Below the pieces are notes generated by a model. It saw only the letters and a list, made by a program, of their open reading frames with translations, had not been told where the DNA came from and ran no database searches. Of a stretch of DNA of 64,000 nucleotides, positions 53,534 through 60,868 are shown piece by piece. A program made the translations under genes and the position numbers. The first letter of the stretch is position 1, and the number at the start of each line of letters is the position of its first letter. Origin of the DNA: Micromonospora profundi (GTDB lineage: Bacteria; Actinomycetota; Actinomycetes; Mycobacteriales; Micromonosporaceae); contig NZ_JAATJK010000001.1 of NCBI RefSeq assembly GCF_011927785.1, positions 248,001 through 312,000 of the forward strand. Direction: 5' to 3'.

Positions 53534-54055
53534 GTGAATCGTGAAGGCGCAACGACGCGACCGCAACGAACGGTGCCCGGTGCCCGGTCGACACTGCTGT
53601 ACGCGCGACCCGGCATCATCGTCACCGTCGACCGGTTCACCGTCGGCCGCACCAGTTACCGCATCGTCGACCTGACCCACCTGCGCACCACCCGGGGCCC
53701 GCACGACCGGATCGCCGTCCGGGCCGTCGTGGCCACCGCGTCCATGATCGGTGCGGTCGGACTGCTGCTCGGCTTCAGCGGCGGCCTGGAACGGCTGACC
53801 GCCGGCGCGTACCTCATTCTCGGTGCGGTGTTCCTGCTGCCGGCGGCGCTTGCCCTTGTCGGCGACCGCTGGCGCCCACCGCCGTACGAGCTGTGGGGGT
53901 GGCACCGGGGAGCCGAGGTGCTGCTGTTCAGCGCCGACGACGAGCGGCAGTTCGGCCAGGTCACCAGGGCGCTGCTGCGAGCCCGGGAAGTCAACCGGTA
54001 CGGCGGCTGGGTCGACCCGGTCGCCTCGGCCGACCCGTGGCGGCCCAGCCGTTGA
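53534..54055 (+). CDS. DUF6232-like membrane protein
   Basis: A 173-residue protein with an N-terminal PH-like beta region (VTVDRFTVGRTSYRIVDLTHLRTTRGPHDRI), two membrane helices (about 68-115) and a C-terminal soluble part (YELWGWHRGAEVLLFSADDERQFGQVTRALLRA). This is the DUF6232 plan, common in actinomycetes. GTG 53534 follows GGGGGGAGGA. Function unknown. Confidence 0.8.
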   Translation: MNREGATTRPQRTVPGARSTLLYARPGIIVTVDRFTVGRTSYRIVDLTHLRTTRGPHDRIAVRAVVATASMIGAVGLLLGFSGGLERLTAGAYLILGAVFLLPAALALVGDRWRPPPYELWGWHRGAEVLLFSADDERQFGQVTRALLRAREVNRYGGWVDPVASADPWRPSR

Positions 54056-54073
54056 CCGGCAGCAGGGCCGCGG

Positions 54074-54400
54074 TCAGCTAGCGACCGGCTCCGGCGTACG
54101 CGCTGCCGGCTTGTCCAGCCAGCCGGTGACCCGGCGCTCGGCGTAGAACGAGACGAACGGCACGGTGCCGGCAAGCATCACCAGGAGCATCCGCTTCAAC
54201 GGCCACTCGGCCCGGCGGCTCAGGTCGAACGCGGCCAGCAGGTAGAGCATGTAGAGGAAGCCGTGGGCCTGGCCCACCGTCTCCACCACGATCGGGCGGT
54301 CGAACCCGTACTTCAGCGGCATGCCGATCACGACCAGCAGGATCAGCGCGACGCCCACGATCCAGGCGATCACGCGGTACCGGGTAAGGGCTGCGCCCAC
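54074..54400 (-). CDS. DUF3817 membrane protein
   Basis: A 108-residue protein with three hydrophobic helices and the DUF3817 signature LKYGFDRPIVVETVGQAHGFLYMLYLLAAFDLSRR. GTG 54400 was chosen: GGAAGGACGG precedes it, family length fits, and it lies after the upstream gene's stop (54426). Possibly co-transcribed with the two-helix protein upstream. Function unknown. Confidence 0.85.
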   Translation of the reverse strand: MGAALTRYRVIAWIVGVALILLVVIGMPLKYGFDRPIVVETVGQAHGFLYMLYLLAAFDLSRRAEWPLKRMLLVMLAGTVPFVSFYAERRVTGWLDKPAARTPEPVAS

Positions 54401-54425
54401 CGTCGTCCGTCCTTCCGAACCCGGC

Positions 54426-54881
54426 TCAGCCGGGGTAGTCACCGGGCCGGGCACCCGGATTGGCGTTCAACCATGACAGGTAGTCGTTGTAGGCGGCCAG
54501 GTCGGCGTCCTCAGCGGGCGGGGCCGTCGCCGGCACCCGGGACACCCGGACCGGCCGGCGTACCGCCGGGCGGGACCCGGTGGTCGCGGCCGGCGTCGAC
54601 TCGGCCGCCGTCGCCTCGGCCGGTGATCCGGCCGGGTCGGTTGCGTCGGCCGGTGACTCGGCGGCCCCCTCCGCGCTGCGGCGGGCCAGCCGCACCTCCC
54701 GCCACCAGACGTAGACCACGAAGCCGGCGAAGACCGGCCACTCGACGGCGTACCCCCAGCTGATGCTGTTGCCGGCGGTGGCCCGGCTGATCTGCCACCA
54801 GCCCAGCCCGAGGAAGCTCACGACCAGCACGACCATGGCCACGTGGCGCGCGATCCACGCCGGGGTCCAGAGCCACCTCAT
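54426..54881 (-). CDS. Two-helix conserved membrane protein
   Basis: A 151-residue protein whose start MRWLWTPAWIARHVAMVVLV resembles a conserved actinobacterial family of small membrane proteins. Helices span about 9-30 and 42-62. A disordered Ala/Pro/Glu linker follows (about 70-125), then a conserved end DADLAAYNDYLSWLNANPG. No ribosome site precedes ATG 54881, so it may be leaderless. Function unknown. Confidence 0.72.
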   Translation of the reverse strand: MRWLWTPAWIARHVAMVVLVVSFLGLGWWQISRATAGNSISWGYAVEWPVFAGFVVYVWWREVRLARRSAEGAAESPADATDPAGSPAEATAAESTPAATTGSRPAVRRPVRVSRVPATAPPAEDADLAAYNDYLSWLNANPGARPGDYPG

Positions 54882-55011
54882 GCCGTCGAGGGTACCGGGC
54901 ACCGCGCCGATCTCCGACACCGTGTCGTAGTCGTCGCGTCGTCGGGATGGTTTGGCGGCACCGCCTTTGGGCATCCGTCTAGACGCCAGCCCAAACGAAC
55001 CCAGGGGGGCG

Positions 55012-55350
55012 ATGATGACCGGATCGGTACGTGAGGACGGTTTTGCGTCCAGCGGCAGCACGGACATGAGCCCGGAGCAGCGGGTGCCCGAGTGGGGCGG
55101 CGACCAGTTCGCCGACCCGGGTGGCGCGGATCTCGACGGCGGAACGCTCGGCGTCGACCCGACGGAGCTGACCGACGAGGATCTGATCCGCGAGATGCAC
55201 AGCCTGCACCGCACGCGGCTGGACACCCTCCGGCACGCCTCGGACTCCGCCCTCGCCAACCACCTGCGGCGCACGGCCGAGCTCGAAACCGAGTACCTGG
55301 CCCGCCACCCGGGCCGCGAGGTCGACCCGAGTCGCCTGCGGGACGACTGA
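55012..55350 (+). CDS. DUF6158-like small acidic protein
   Basis: A 112-residue soluble protein with a conserved core WGGDQFADPGGADLDGG and TELTDEDLIREMHSLHRTRLD, ending in a helix of the ELETEYLARHPGRE type. I assign it to DUF6158 from memory of the family. ATG 55012 (another ATG at 55015) follows AGGGGGG. The stop overlaps the next start as TGATG. Function unknown. Confidence 0.68.
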   Translation: MMTGSVREDGFASSGSTDMSPEQRVPEWGGDQFADPGGADLDGGTLGVDPTELTDEDLIREMHSLHRTRLDTLRHASDSALANHLRRTAELETEYLARHPGREVDPSRLRDD

Positions 55351-55679
55351 TGGCGGCCCATGCGGTACGAGGCATGTCCGCGCCGCCGGAGGTGGTCTTC
55401 AACACGGCCACCGACCCGTCCCGGGCTTCGGCGTGGCTGCCTGAGCCGTTGCGCGGCGACGGCAGCCCCGCCGCCGAGATCGACGGCGAGGAACTGCGGG
55501 CCCGCTGGGACGACACCGACTGGTCCGCGGAACTCCGGGTCCAACCCGCGGACAGCGGCGGCGCGCGGATCGAACTCGACCTGACCGACGGCGCGGGCGG
55601 CTCGGGTCCGGACCAACTCGCGGACGAGGCGTTGGCCAACCTCGTCCGTGAGGTCGCCGACAACCTCCAGGCCGGCTGA
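55350..55679 (+). CDS. SRPBCC-like small protein
   Basis: A 109-residue protein with an SRPBCC/START-type beginning (PPEVVFNTATDPSRASAWLPEPL), several beta strands (ELRVQPADSGGARIELDL) and a C-terminal helix (LADEALANLVREVADNL). It is shorter than typical SRPBCC domains (about 140). It starts inside the stop of the DUF6158-like gene, indicating coupling. Ligand unknown. Confidence 0.72.
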   Translation: MAAHAVRGMSAPPEVVFNTATDPSRASAWLPEPLRGDGSPAAEIDGEELRARWDDTDWSAELRVQPADSGGARIELDLTDGAGGSGPDQLADEALANLVREVADNLQAG

Positions 55680-55711
55680 TACCGCACCTTCACGACATGC
55701 GAGGAGAACGG

Positions 55712-56251
55712 GTGACCGACACGGGCCTGCGACACAGGGTGGCGCGGCTGCGCCGGGCGTACGCGCCACACGAACACCGGCCGCTCGGCGGCTACCTGGT
55801 GGCGATGGGCACCTACGCCGGAGTGACCGGAGCGCTCGCTGGTCTGGTCAAGGCAACCGGTCGGCCGGTGCCCGAGCGCCCCGCGCCGGCCGACGTGGTG
55901 CTGCTCTCCATCGCCACACACAAGCTGAGTCGGCTGCTGTCCAAGGACGCGGTGACGAGCCCGCTGCGGGCGCCGTTCACCAGGTACGACCGGCCGATCG
56001 GCAGCGGCGAGGTGATGGAGCAGGTCCGTGACTCGGGCAGCTCCACCCGGCACGCCATCGGGGAGCTGCTGAGCTGCCCGTTCTGCCTGGCGGTGTGGGT
56101 GGCCACCGGGCTGACCGGCGGTCTGGTGCTTGCTCCCCGGCTGACCCGGCTGGTGGCAACGGCCCTCACCGCGGTCGCCGCCTCCGATTTCCTCCAGATG
56201 GCGTACGCGACGGCGCAGCAGGCCGCCGAGGGTGGGCATCACGACGACTGA
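55712..56251 (+). CDS. DUF1360 membrane protein
   Basis: A 179-residue protein of the DUF1360 family, with two to three membrane helices (about 30-50, 125-165). Signature segments are LSIATHKLSRLLSKDAVTSPLRAPFTRY and HAIGELLSCPFCLAVWVA. GTG 55712 follows GAGGAG. It forms a run with the two small genes before it (33 bases apart). Function unknown. Confidence 0.85.
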   Translation: MTDTGLRHRVARLRRAYAPHEHRPLGGYLVAMGTYAGVTGALAGLVKATGRPVPERPAPADVVLLSIATHKLSRLLSKDAVTSPLRAPFTRYDRPIGSGEVMEQVRDSGSSTRHAIGELLSCPFCLAVWVATGLTGGLVLAPRLTRLVATALTAVAASDFLQMAYATAQQAAEGGHHDD

Positions 56252-56260
56252 AACGCGCAC

Positions 56261-56300
56261 ACGTAAGCGGGGGCCGGCAGATGCCGACCCCCGCTTACGT
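56261..56300. terminator. Bidirectional terminator hairpin
   Basis: Nineteen-base arms ACGTAAGCGGGGGCCGGCA and its complement match except for one position around a two- to three-base loop. It lies between convergent genes. Confidence 0.82.
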
Positions 56301-56305
56301 ATGCG

Positions 56306-56500
56306 TCAGCGCTGCATGCCGGACCAGCCGTGCGGCGACTCCGGCTCCCGCTCGTCCTCGTCAGCCCCGGTGATGATGTCCCGGTCGACTGCCGTCTTGT
56401 CATGTTCGTTTGCGAAGTCCGGCTCGGGTGTGGTGTCCCTGCCCTTCGGCGGTTGGCCGAGCGCCGGCACCTTCTCGTCGTGGTCCTCGTGGTGCGTCAT
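56306..56500 (-). CDS. Small acidic hypothetical protein
   Basis: A 64-residue hydrophilic protein (MTHHEDHDEKVPALGQPPKG.. ending HGWSGMQR), rich in Asp, Glu and His, with no membrane segment. AGAAGGG precedes the ATG. It is 22 bases from the 74-residue gene upstream. Unknown. Confidence 0.55.
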   Translation of the reverse strand: MTHHEDHDEKVPALGQPPKGRDTTPEPDFANEHDKTAVDRDIITGADEDEREPESPHGWSGMQR

Positions 56501-56522
56501 GTCGGTGTCCCTTCTGGGTCGC

Positions 56523-56747
56523 TCACCCGACGGAACCGCCGAGCAGGTCGCTTACCTCGTCCACCGCGTACTCGCCCTCAGGTAGGGCGTCGATCCGGGC
56601 GAGCAGTTCGGGCGGGAGTTCGGCGGCGACCGCCCGGCGGTAGATGTCCGCCTGGGTGATCCGCTCCTGGCCTCGGTAGAGGTCGTCGAGCAGGTCGTCG
56701 AGAGCTCGGGTGTCCGGCTCGCCGGTAACGGATGCGTCGTCGGTCAC
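56523..56747 (-). CDS. Small hypothetical protein
   Basis: A 74-residue, mostly helical acidic protein (ALDDLLDDLYRGQERITQADIYRRAVAAELPPELLARIDALPEGEYAVDEVSDLL read as helices). It starts with GTG 56747 and forms a likely two-gene operon with the next small gene. No known motif was recognised. Confidence 0.6.
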   Translation of the reverse strand: MTDDASVTGEPDTRALDDLLDDLYRGQERITQADIYRRAVAAELPPELLARIDALPEGEYAVDEVSDLLGGSVG

Positions 56748-56815
56748 GCGGATCAGCTACCCGGGGCGGAATCGGTCAAACGTCGCGCCAGCGGCTCGCA
56801 CCGGACCCTGTGCCT

Positions 56816-56890
56816 CTCCTTTGCTCTGCTTCAACCCACGCACCACTTTTGGGGTCCGGCCGTTGCGTCGGTTGAAGCAGAGCAAAGGAG
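56816..56890. repeat. Intergenic palindrome C
   Basis: Twenty-one-base perfect arms (56816-56836 and 56870-56890; CTCCTTTGCTCTGCTTCAACC and complement) flank a 33-base centre that itself has an ACGCA/TGCGT pair. It lies between divergent-end and convergent-end genes without a T-run. Confidence 0.85.
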
Positions 56891-56973
56891 GCATTGAGGG
56901 GTGCGGGGGTCATGGAGCGGGGCGCGGGGGTGCGGGGACGCGGCGCGGGGGCGCGGCGCGCGGCGGTAGAGAC

Positions 56974-57009
56974 AGCGCCGCCCCCGGCCGGAGGGCCGGG
57001 GGCGGCGCT
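56974..57009. terminator. Perfect 16-bp hairpin downstream of aroF
   Basis: AGCGCCGCCCCCGGCC, a four-base loop and the perfect complement form a very stable hairpin 173 bases after the DAHP synthase stop. It has no T-run; a terminator role is plausible. Confidence 0.6.
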
Positions 57010-57181
57010 GGTGTCGGTGTGCAGGTCGCCTCTCGGCGAGTGGCACGACGCGGCTCCAGCCGAACGGTATTCCGCGAGGGCTATTTAGGTGAGGCCCGGG
57101 GACACTGGACACACCGACACCTCTGTCAACGGACCGACCCCCACTGGTGTTCCGGCCGGGTCAGTGACCGCCGTCACACCG

Positions 57182-58267
57182 TCAGGCGCGGGCCGGCAGG
57201 GCGGCCCGGCGGGTCTGCACGGCCGTGGCCAGGTGTTCGAGCACCTGGGCGGTGTCGTCCCAACCGAGGCAGGCGTCGGTGACCGAGCGGCCGTACACCA
57301 GCTCGCGGGTCGGGTCGAGATCCTGCCGGCCCGGCAGCAGGAACGACTCCAGCATCACGCCGGTGATCCCGCGCTGGCCGTCGGCCATCTGGCCGGCCAC
57401 GTCCGCGACGACCTTCGGCTGGTTGCGGTGGTCCTTGCCACTGTTGGCGTGGCTGGCGTCGATGACCAGCCGCTCCGGCAGCCCGGCCGCGCGAAGCAGG
57501 TCGAGCGCGCCAGCCACCGACTCGGCGTCGTAGTTGGGCCGGCCGCCGCCGCCGCGCAGCACCAGGTGCCCGTCGGTGTTGCCCCGGGTGTGCATGATCG
57601 CCGGGGTGCCGGAGAAGTCGATGCCCGGGAAGACGTGCGGCACACCGGCGGCGCGGATCGCGTCCACGGCGGTGCCGATGCTGCCGTCGGGGCGATTCTT
57701 CATGCCGATCGGCATGGACAGCCCGGACGCGAGCTGCCGGTGCACCTGGCTTTCCACGGTGCGGGCGCCGATGGCCCCCCAGCCGACAAGGTCCGCGATG
57801 TACTGCGGCGAGATCGGGTCGAGGAACTCGCAGCCCACCGGCAGGCCGAGGCGCAGCACGTCGAGCAGCAGCGCGCGGGCGAGCCGCAGGCCGGTGTTGA
57901 CGTCGCCGCTGCCGTCCAGCCCCGGGTCGTTGATGAGGCCCTTCCAGCCCACCGTCGAGCGCGGCTTCTCGAAGTAGACGCGCATGACGATCAACAGGTC
58001 GTCGGAGAGCCGGTCCGCGACCACGCGCAGACGCTCGGCGTAGTCGAGGGCGGCGGCCGGGTCGTGCACCGAGCACGGGCCGACCACCACCAGCAGGCGA
58101 TCGTCCTCGCGGTCCAGCACACGACTCACCGCACGGCGGCCGGTCAACACGGCCGAGGCCAGCGAGGCATCCAGTGGCAACTCGTGGTGCAGCAACGCGG
58201 GAGTGGTCAACGGCACGACACGTGCGATCCGTTGATCACTGACGCGAACGGTCTCAGGGGTCGTCAC
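57182..58267 (-). CDS. aroF: 3-deoxy-7-phosphoheptulonate synthase (DAHP synthase, class I)
   Basis: A 361-residue enzyme of the AroFGH class that joins phosphoenolpyruvate and erythrose 4-phosphate at the entry of the shikimate pathway. Signatures are VVGPCSVHDP, RVYFEKPRSTVGWKG, DPGLDGSGDVNTGL, GARTVESQVHRQLASGLSMPIGMKN and VIDASHANSGKDH (metal His). GTG 58267 follows GGAAGGAT. An attenuator with a Tyr-Arg-Trp-Phe leader peptide lies directly upstream. Feedback control by aromatic amino acids is expected for the class. Confidence 0.95.
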   Translation of the reverse strand: MTTPETVRVSDQRIARVVPLTTPALLHHELPLDASLASAVLTGRRAVSRVLDREDDRLLVVVGPCSVHDPAAALDYAERLRVVADRLSDDLLIVMRVYFEKPRSTVGWKGLINDPGLDGSGDVNTGLRLARALLLDVLRLGLPVGCEFLDPISPQYIADLVGWGAIGARTVESQVHRQLASGLSMPIGMKNRPDGSIGTAVDAIRAAGVPHVFPGIDFSGTPAIMHTRGNTDGHLVLRGGGGRPNYDAESVAGALDLLRAAGLPERLVIDASHANSGKDHRNQPKVVADVAGQMADGQRGITGVMLESFLLPGRQDLDPTRELVYGRSVTDACLGWDDTAQVLEHLATAVQTRRAALPARA

Positions 58268-58334
58268 GGTGGGGCATCCTTCCGCCGACCGTGCCCCGGG
58301 GCCGGTGCCCGGGTCGAGCCGGCTGCTCGTACGC

Positions 58335-58362
58335 AAAAGGGCAGGAACGAGAGCTCCTGCCC
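58335..58362 (-). terminator. Intrinsic attenuator terminator of aroF
   Basis: On the minus strand GGGCAGGA, a seven-base loop, TTCCTGCCC and then TTTT form a textbook intrinsic terminator. It is 68 bases before the aroF start and 30 bases after the leader-peptide stop. The upstream flank CAAGCCGGC (58365-58373 on the plus strand as its complement) can pair with GCCGGCTTG in the leader, giving a competing structure. Confidence 0.85.
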
Positions 58363-58391
58363 GGGCCGGCTTGGTCAGCGGTGACGTCAGA

Positions 58392-58451
58392 TCATGGAGA
58401 AGTCACCGGCGTGCAAGCCGGCTGCCTAAACCATCGATACGAACACCTCAC
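58392..58451 (-). CDS. aroF leader peptide (aromatic attenuator)
   Basis: A 19-codon leader reading frame starts with GTG at 58451 and ends with TGA at 58392. It encodes a peptide with Tyr-Arg-Trp-Phe at residues 5-8. The three aromatic residues, products of the pathway that the downstream DAHP synthase feeds, are clustered. TACGCT (58463-58458) is placed six bases before the GTG, so translation would be leaderless. Overlapping hairpins and a terminator follow. Translation is inferred from position and codon content. Confidence 0.72.
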   Translation of the reverse strand: MRCSYRWFRQPACTPVTSP

Positions 58452-58457
58452 GAGCCC

Positions 58458-58463
58458 AGCGTA
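58458..58463 (-). promoter_or_regulatory. Candidate -10 box of the aroF leader transcript
   Basis: TACGCT on the minus strand lies six bases upstream of the leader GTG, giving an expected start at or next to it. No good -35 was seen. Confidence 0.5.
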
Positions 58464-58550
58464 CCCGACCGGCTGCGCAAGGCGACCGTCGTCCCAAGAT
58501 GCGGCAAGAACACCGCGTGTCGGACGCACCGCCGGGGTAACAGGGGTGCC

Positions 58551-58763
58551 ATGACTGACGAGCAGAGCGACCAGGAGCGGGTGGAGTCCCGCGCACACCT
58601 CCTACCCGAGGAGGCGGCGGCCGGCAGCGACGACCCGGAGGCGCAGGCGGAGGCCATCCTCGCCGAGTCGGACATCCGGGAAGCCGACCAGAACGCAGCC
58701 CCCGACACGGTGCTGGAGCGCCGTACCTCGGATCAGACAGTGGCCGTCGAGCCGCCGGACTGA
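58551..58763 (+). CDS. Small acidic hypothetical protein
   Basis: A 70-residue hydrophilic protein, MTDEQSDQERVESRAHLLPE.., with an Ala/Glu-rich helix (DDPEAQAEAILAESDIREADQ). ATG 58551 follows CAGGGGTGCC. It is divergent from aroF and its end overlaps the next, convergent gene by 31 bases. Similar short proteins are frequent in actinomycetes. Function unknown. Confidence 0.62.
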   Translation: MTDEQSDQERVESRAHLLPEEAAAGSDDPEAQAEAILAESDIREADQNAAPDTVLERRTSDQTVAVEPPD

Positions 58764-59479
58764 CCGGACGCGCCGCGCGCCCGACGTGACCCCCGGTAGG
58801 TCTGGTCCCGCAGCCAGGCCAGCGGGCCTGCCGCCCGCATCCCCGGCGGCAGGTTGCGCACCGGGTCGAAGGCGAGTGCGGCATCCTCCCGGGCGCTCAG
58901 CCGGGCGCCGATGCTGAACTGCCCGACGGGCCGCCACGGACCCACGGCGGACGCGACCGCGAGCACCAGTCGCGGCGCGTCCGTCCGGGCCGCGGCGGCC
59001 ACCGCGGCCAGGCTCCGACCCAGGTCGACCGCCTCGGGGTCGGCCAGCGCGGCCAGCCAGAGCCGACGCCGTCCCACCCGAAAACCCACGATCGTGCTGT
59101 ACGTCCCGGCGAAGCGCCGCCGAGGCAGCGGCAGCGACCGCAGCACCGGGGCGGCGCCGCTGGAGCTGACCAGCAGGTCGAACGAGCGACCGCTGTCGAG
59201 GTGCATCCGCAGTGCCAGGCCCAGCACGTCCGGCCAGGAGCCGGGCGTGGGAGTGCCCTTGGAGAGCCGCACCGTGCCCGCGTACCGGCCGGGGTCGTCC
59301 AGCAGGCCGACCCCGGTGGGCGGTCCGGGCGTACCCCAGATCGTCACCTCGGCGACGAACGACGCACCGGCCGGATGCAGCAACCGGCCGCGGCGCAGCC
59401 GGCCGAGCGCGGCGCTTGCGCGCTCGACGGCGGTGGCGGCCGGCCCGGCGGTCCGGCGTGCGGGAGGGGTAACGGTCAT
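58733..59479 (-). CDS. Uncharacterised protein, catalase-fold-like
   Basis: A 248-residue protein of an actinomycete family often mislabelled phosphodiesterase. Visible conserved parts are LLHPAGASFVAEVTIWG, YAGTVRLSKGTPTPGSWPDVLGLALRM, RSFDLLVSSSG and AGTYSTIVGF. The order resembles the barrel of heme catalase-like proteins, but no heme-ligand Tyr motif is recognisable. ATG 59479 follows GGAGGGG. A basic, Arg/Gly/Ser-rich end follows residue 225. Function uncertain. Confidence 0.62.
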   Translation of the reverse strand: MTVTPPARRTAGPAATAVERASAALGRLRRGRLLHPAGASFVAEVTIWGTPGPPTGVGLLDDPGRYAGTVRLSKGTPTPGSWPDVLGLALRMHLDSGRSFDLLVSSSGAAPVLRSLPLPRRRFAGTYSTIVGFRVGRRRLWLAALADPEAVDLGRSLAAVAAAARTDAPRLVLAVASAVGPWRPVGQFSIGARLSAREDAALAFDPVRNLPPGMRAAGPLAWLRDQTYRGSRRARGASGQSGGSTATV

Positions 59480-59575
59480 TCCCCTCCGATACCCCGACCA
59501 AAGGGCTCGATGCGGGCGGCTCGCCGACCGACCACACGTCACCTTTCCGCCCGCGAGATCGGATAGCGTCGTGTC

Positions 59576-60868
59576 ATGCCCGACAGTGGTTACCCCTGGC
59601 CCATTGAGACGTCCCGACTGGACAACGGCCTGCGCGTGGTGGTGAGCGAGGACCGCACCGCACCCGCCGTGGCCGTCAACCTCTGGTACGACGTCGGTTC
59701 CCGGCACGAGCCGGCTGGGCAGACCGGTTTCGCCCACCTATTCGAGCACCTGATGTTCGAGGGCTCGGTGAACGTGGCCAAGACCGAGCACATGAAGCTG
59801 ATCCAGGGCTCCGGCGGCTCACTCAACGCCACCACCAACCCGGACCGCACCAACTACTTCGAGACGGTCCCGGCCGAGCACCTGGAGTTGGCGCTCTGGC
59901 TGGAGGCCGACCGGATGGGTGGCCTGGTGCCCGCCCTGACCCAGGAGACCCTGGACAACCAGCGCGACGTGGTGAAGAACGAGCGCCGGCAGCGCTACGA
60001 GAACGTCCCGTACGGGGACGCGTGGCTGCGCCTGCTGCCGCTGCTCTACCCGCCGGGGCACCCGTACCATCACGCGACCATCGGCTCGATGGCCGACCTG
60101 AACGCCGCTGACCTCGCCACGTTCCAGGCGTTCCACAAGACGTACTACGCGCCGAACAACGCGGTCCTCACCGTCGTCGGTGACGCCGACGCCGCCGAGG
60201 TGTTCGCGCTTGCCGACAAGTACTTCGGGGCCCTGCCCGCCCGCGAGGACATCCCACCCGCGCCGGACGGCCGCACCGTCCCGGCGACCGGGACGCCCGC
60301 CGTGGAGACGGTGACCGCCGACGTGCCGGCCCCCCGCGTCTACATCGCCCACCGTGGCCACCCGTTCGGCAGCCCGGGGTACGACGTGCTCACAGTGCTC
60401 GCCACAGTGCTCGGCAGCGGCCGGGGCAGCCGGCTCTACCAGCGGCTGGCCGACGGGGAGCGGATCGCCCAGCCCGACCTGGTCGGCGCGTACGGGGTGG
60501 ATCTGGCACACGCCCCGGCACCGCTGATCGCCACCGCCACCGCCCGCCCCGGCATCAGCGCCGAGCGCCTCACCGAAGGGCTGGCCGAGGTCGTCGACGA
60601 ACTGGCCACCGTGCCCGTGACCGCCGCCGAACTGGATCGGGCGAAGGCGTTGCTGAGCACCGCGTGGTGGCGGCAGATGTCGACAGTGGATGGTCGTGCG
60701 GACACGCTCGGCCGGTACACCACCCAGTTCGGCGATCCCGCCCGGGCCGCCGACCGGCTGCCCGCCTGGCTCGCGGTGACAGCCGAGCAGATCGCCGAGA
60801 CCGCCGCCGAGGTGCTCGGCGCCGCCGACCGGGTGACCCTGACCTACCTGCCCGAGGAGACCGCATGA
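59576..60868 (+). CDS. M16 family zinc protease, catalytic subunit
   Basis: A 430-residue pitrilysin-family peptidase. The inverted zinc motif HLFEH is intact (about residues 60-64, FAHLFEHLMFEG), with a downstream Glu in the NQRDVVKNERRQRYEN helix. Two repeated M16 halves fill the chain. The gene starts after GGATAGCGTC with no ribosome site, so it may be leaderless. Its stop overlaps the next start as ATGA. With the neighbouring non-catalytic partner it likely forms a heterodimer, as in mitochondrial processing peptidase-type M16B enzymes. Confidence 0.9.
   Translation: MPDSGYPWPIETSRLDNGLRVVVSEDRTAPAVAVNLWYDVGSRHEPAGQTGFAHLFEHLMFEGSVNVAKTEHMKLIQGSGGSLNATTNPDRTNYFETVPAEHLELALWLEADRMGGLVPALTQETLDNQRDVVKNERRQRYENVPYGDAWLRLLPLLYPPGHPYHHATIGSMADLNAADLATFQAFHKTYYAPNNAVLTVVGDADAAEVFALADKYFGALPAREDIPPAPDGRTVPATGTPAVETVTADVPAPRVYIAHRGHPFGSPGYDVLTVLATVLGSGRGSRLYQRLADGERIAQPDLVGAYGVDLAHAPAPLIATATARPGISAERLTEGLAEVVDELATVPVTAAELDRAKALLSTAWWRQMSTVDGRADTLGRYTTQFGDPARAADRLPAWLAVTAEQIAETAAEVLGAADRVTLTYLPEETA

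Larger units (their letters stand above)
56748..57181. other. 434-bp intergenic region
   Basis: It contains palindrome C (56816-56890), a very G-rich low-complexity run (about 56895-56970) and a perfect 16-bp hairpin (56974-57009). No coding sequence with a plausible ribosome site was seen. Confidence 0.6.

Noticed and set aside
58392..58598. 68-codon minus-strand frame before aroF
   Set aside because: Its N-terminal part is antisense to a plus-strand gene; only the last 19 codons, beginning at a GTG next to a -10 box, make sense as a leader peptide.
58733..59479. Annotating the protein as a phosphodiesterase
   Set aside because: No metal-binding or catalytic motif of any phosphodiesterase family is visible; the label used for similar proteins appears to be inherited.
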